Assembly: GCF_010500895.1 (NCBI RefSeq) | Contig: NZ_JAAAWO010000008.1 | Span: 62,001-126,000, forward strand | Direction: 5' to 3' | DNA from: Alteromonas genovensis | GTDB lineage: Bacteria; Pseudomonadota; Gammaproteobacteria; Enterobacterales; Alteromonadaceae | Length of the DNA stretch: 64,000 nt | Notes under the pieces: generated by a model | What the model was told of the DNA's origin: nothing | Databases searched by the model: none | Seen by the model: the letters and a program-made list of their open reading frames with translations, nothing else | Shown: positions 63,881 through 64,000 of the stretch, one piece after another | Layout: every line of letters begins with the position of its first letter | How positions within the stretch are numbered: position 1 is the stretch's first letter | Made by a program: the position numbers and the translations under genes

Positions 63881-64000
63881 ACCTTTTTATCCGACAATGA
63901 AATAAATGCTTAGCATTAATAGCCCAGTAAGCTTGTCCTTTCGAACCTAGCTCCTCAAAAAAAAGACAGCTCCTTAAACAAGACAGTCTAAAAATTATAT

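Noticed and set aside
63949..64000. Possible further GACAG repeats at the window end
   Set aside because: AGCTCCT...AAGACAG occurs twice and GACAGTCT once, but the core ATGCCTGTC/GACAGGCAT is absent and the sequence is cut by the window edge.

Overview
The window looks like a chromosomal segment of a marine gammaproteobacterium, most likely Alteromonas or a close relative. This is inferred from gene content and order: priA-ftsN-hslVU, ubiE-ubiJ-ubiB, prlC, rnr-rlmB, ubiD-fre, MotX of Na+-driven flagella, moderate GC and many secreted peptidases. No rRNA, tRNA or CRISPR was found.

Layout. 1-8 kb holds housekeeping genes: malic enzyme (cut by the window edge), rpmE, priA, ftsN, and hslVU behind a convincing sigma-32 promoter. 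8.2-13.7 kb is a compact minus-strand RiPP cluster: HlyD-type adaptor, C39-peptidase ABC exporter, stand-alone LuxR-type regulator, a 64-aa precursor with a double-glycine leader, and an ATP-grasp ligase of the graspetide/microviridin type. 14-27.5 kb carries an HMG-CoA reductase, an M20 peptidase, a large TolB-propeller/amidohydrolase fusion, glutathione reductase, and a four-gene signalling operon (HTH-receiver regulator, PhnD-like binding protein, histidine kinase, receiver with degenerate HD-GYP). 27.8-34.3 kb is prlC, a glycosylase-like gene, ubiEJB and a cold-shock gene. 34.6-43.6 kb has an Lrp regulator, a GbsR-cydAB operon with a perfect FNR-type box, an MFS exporter and a bacteriophytochrome kinase. 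43.6-50.2 kb has a binding-protein-like gene, an M28 peptidase, fre, ubiD and motX. 50.3-56.1 kb is a probable iron locus: a PepSY lipoprotein and cytochrome b561 divergent from a TonB-dependent receptor across a Fur-like 27-bp palindrome, then phoD. 56.9-63.8 kb has rnr-rlmB, a REP-associated tyrosine transposase (RAYT) and a subtilase.

Two systems stand out. The first is the RiPP cluster, which pairs a graspetide-type ATP-grasp ligase with a microcin-style GG leader and exporter. The second is a short-repeat family with core GACAGGCAT (reverse ATGCCTGTC) and near variants. It flanks the RAYT gene in opposite orientations, forms a regular 33/34-bp alternating array before rnr, and has entered the cytochrome b561 gene as eight strictly in-frame copies that encode Asp-Arg-His or Asp-Cys-His. 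A third, unrelated repeat of about 120 bp occurs three times in the same orientation, at 2.6, 8.1 and 22.8 kb; two copies sit directly beside transcription terminators.

Start sites were moved inward from the longest reading frame where a ribosome binding site, terminator or family N-terminus argued for it (ftsN, hslV, ATP-grasp, amidohydrolase, histidine kinase, fre, M28, motX, PepSY, cytochrome b561). All functions are read from motifs and remembered family features; no database search was run.
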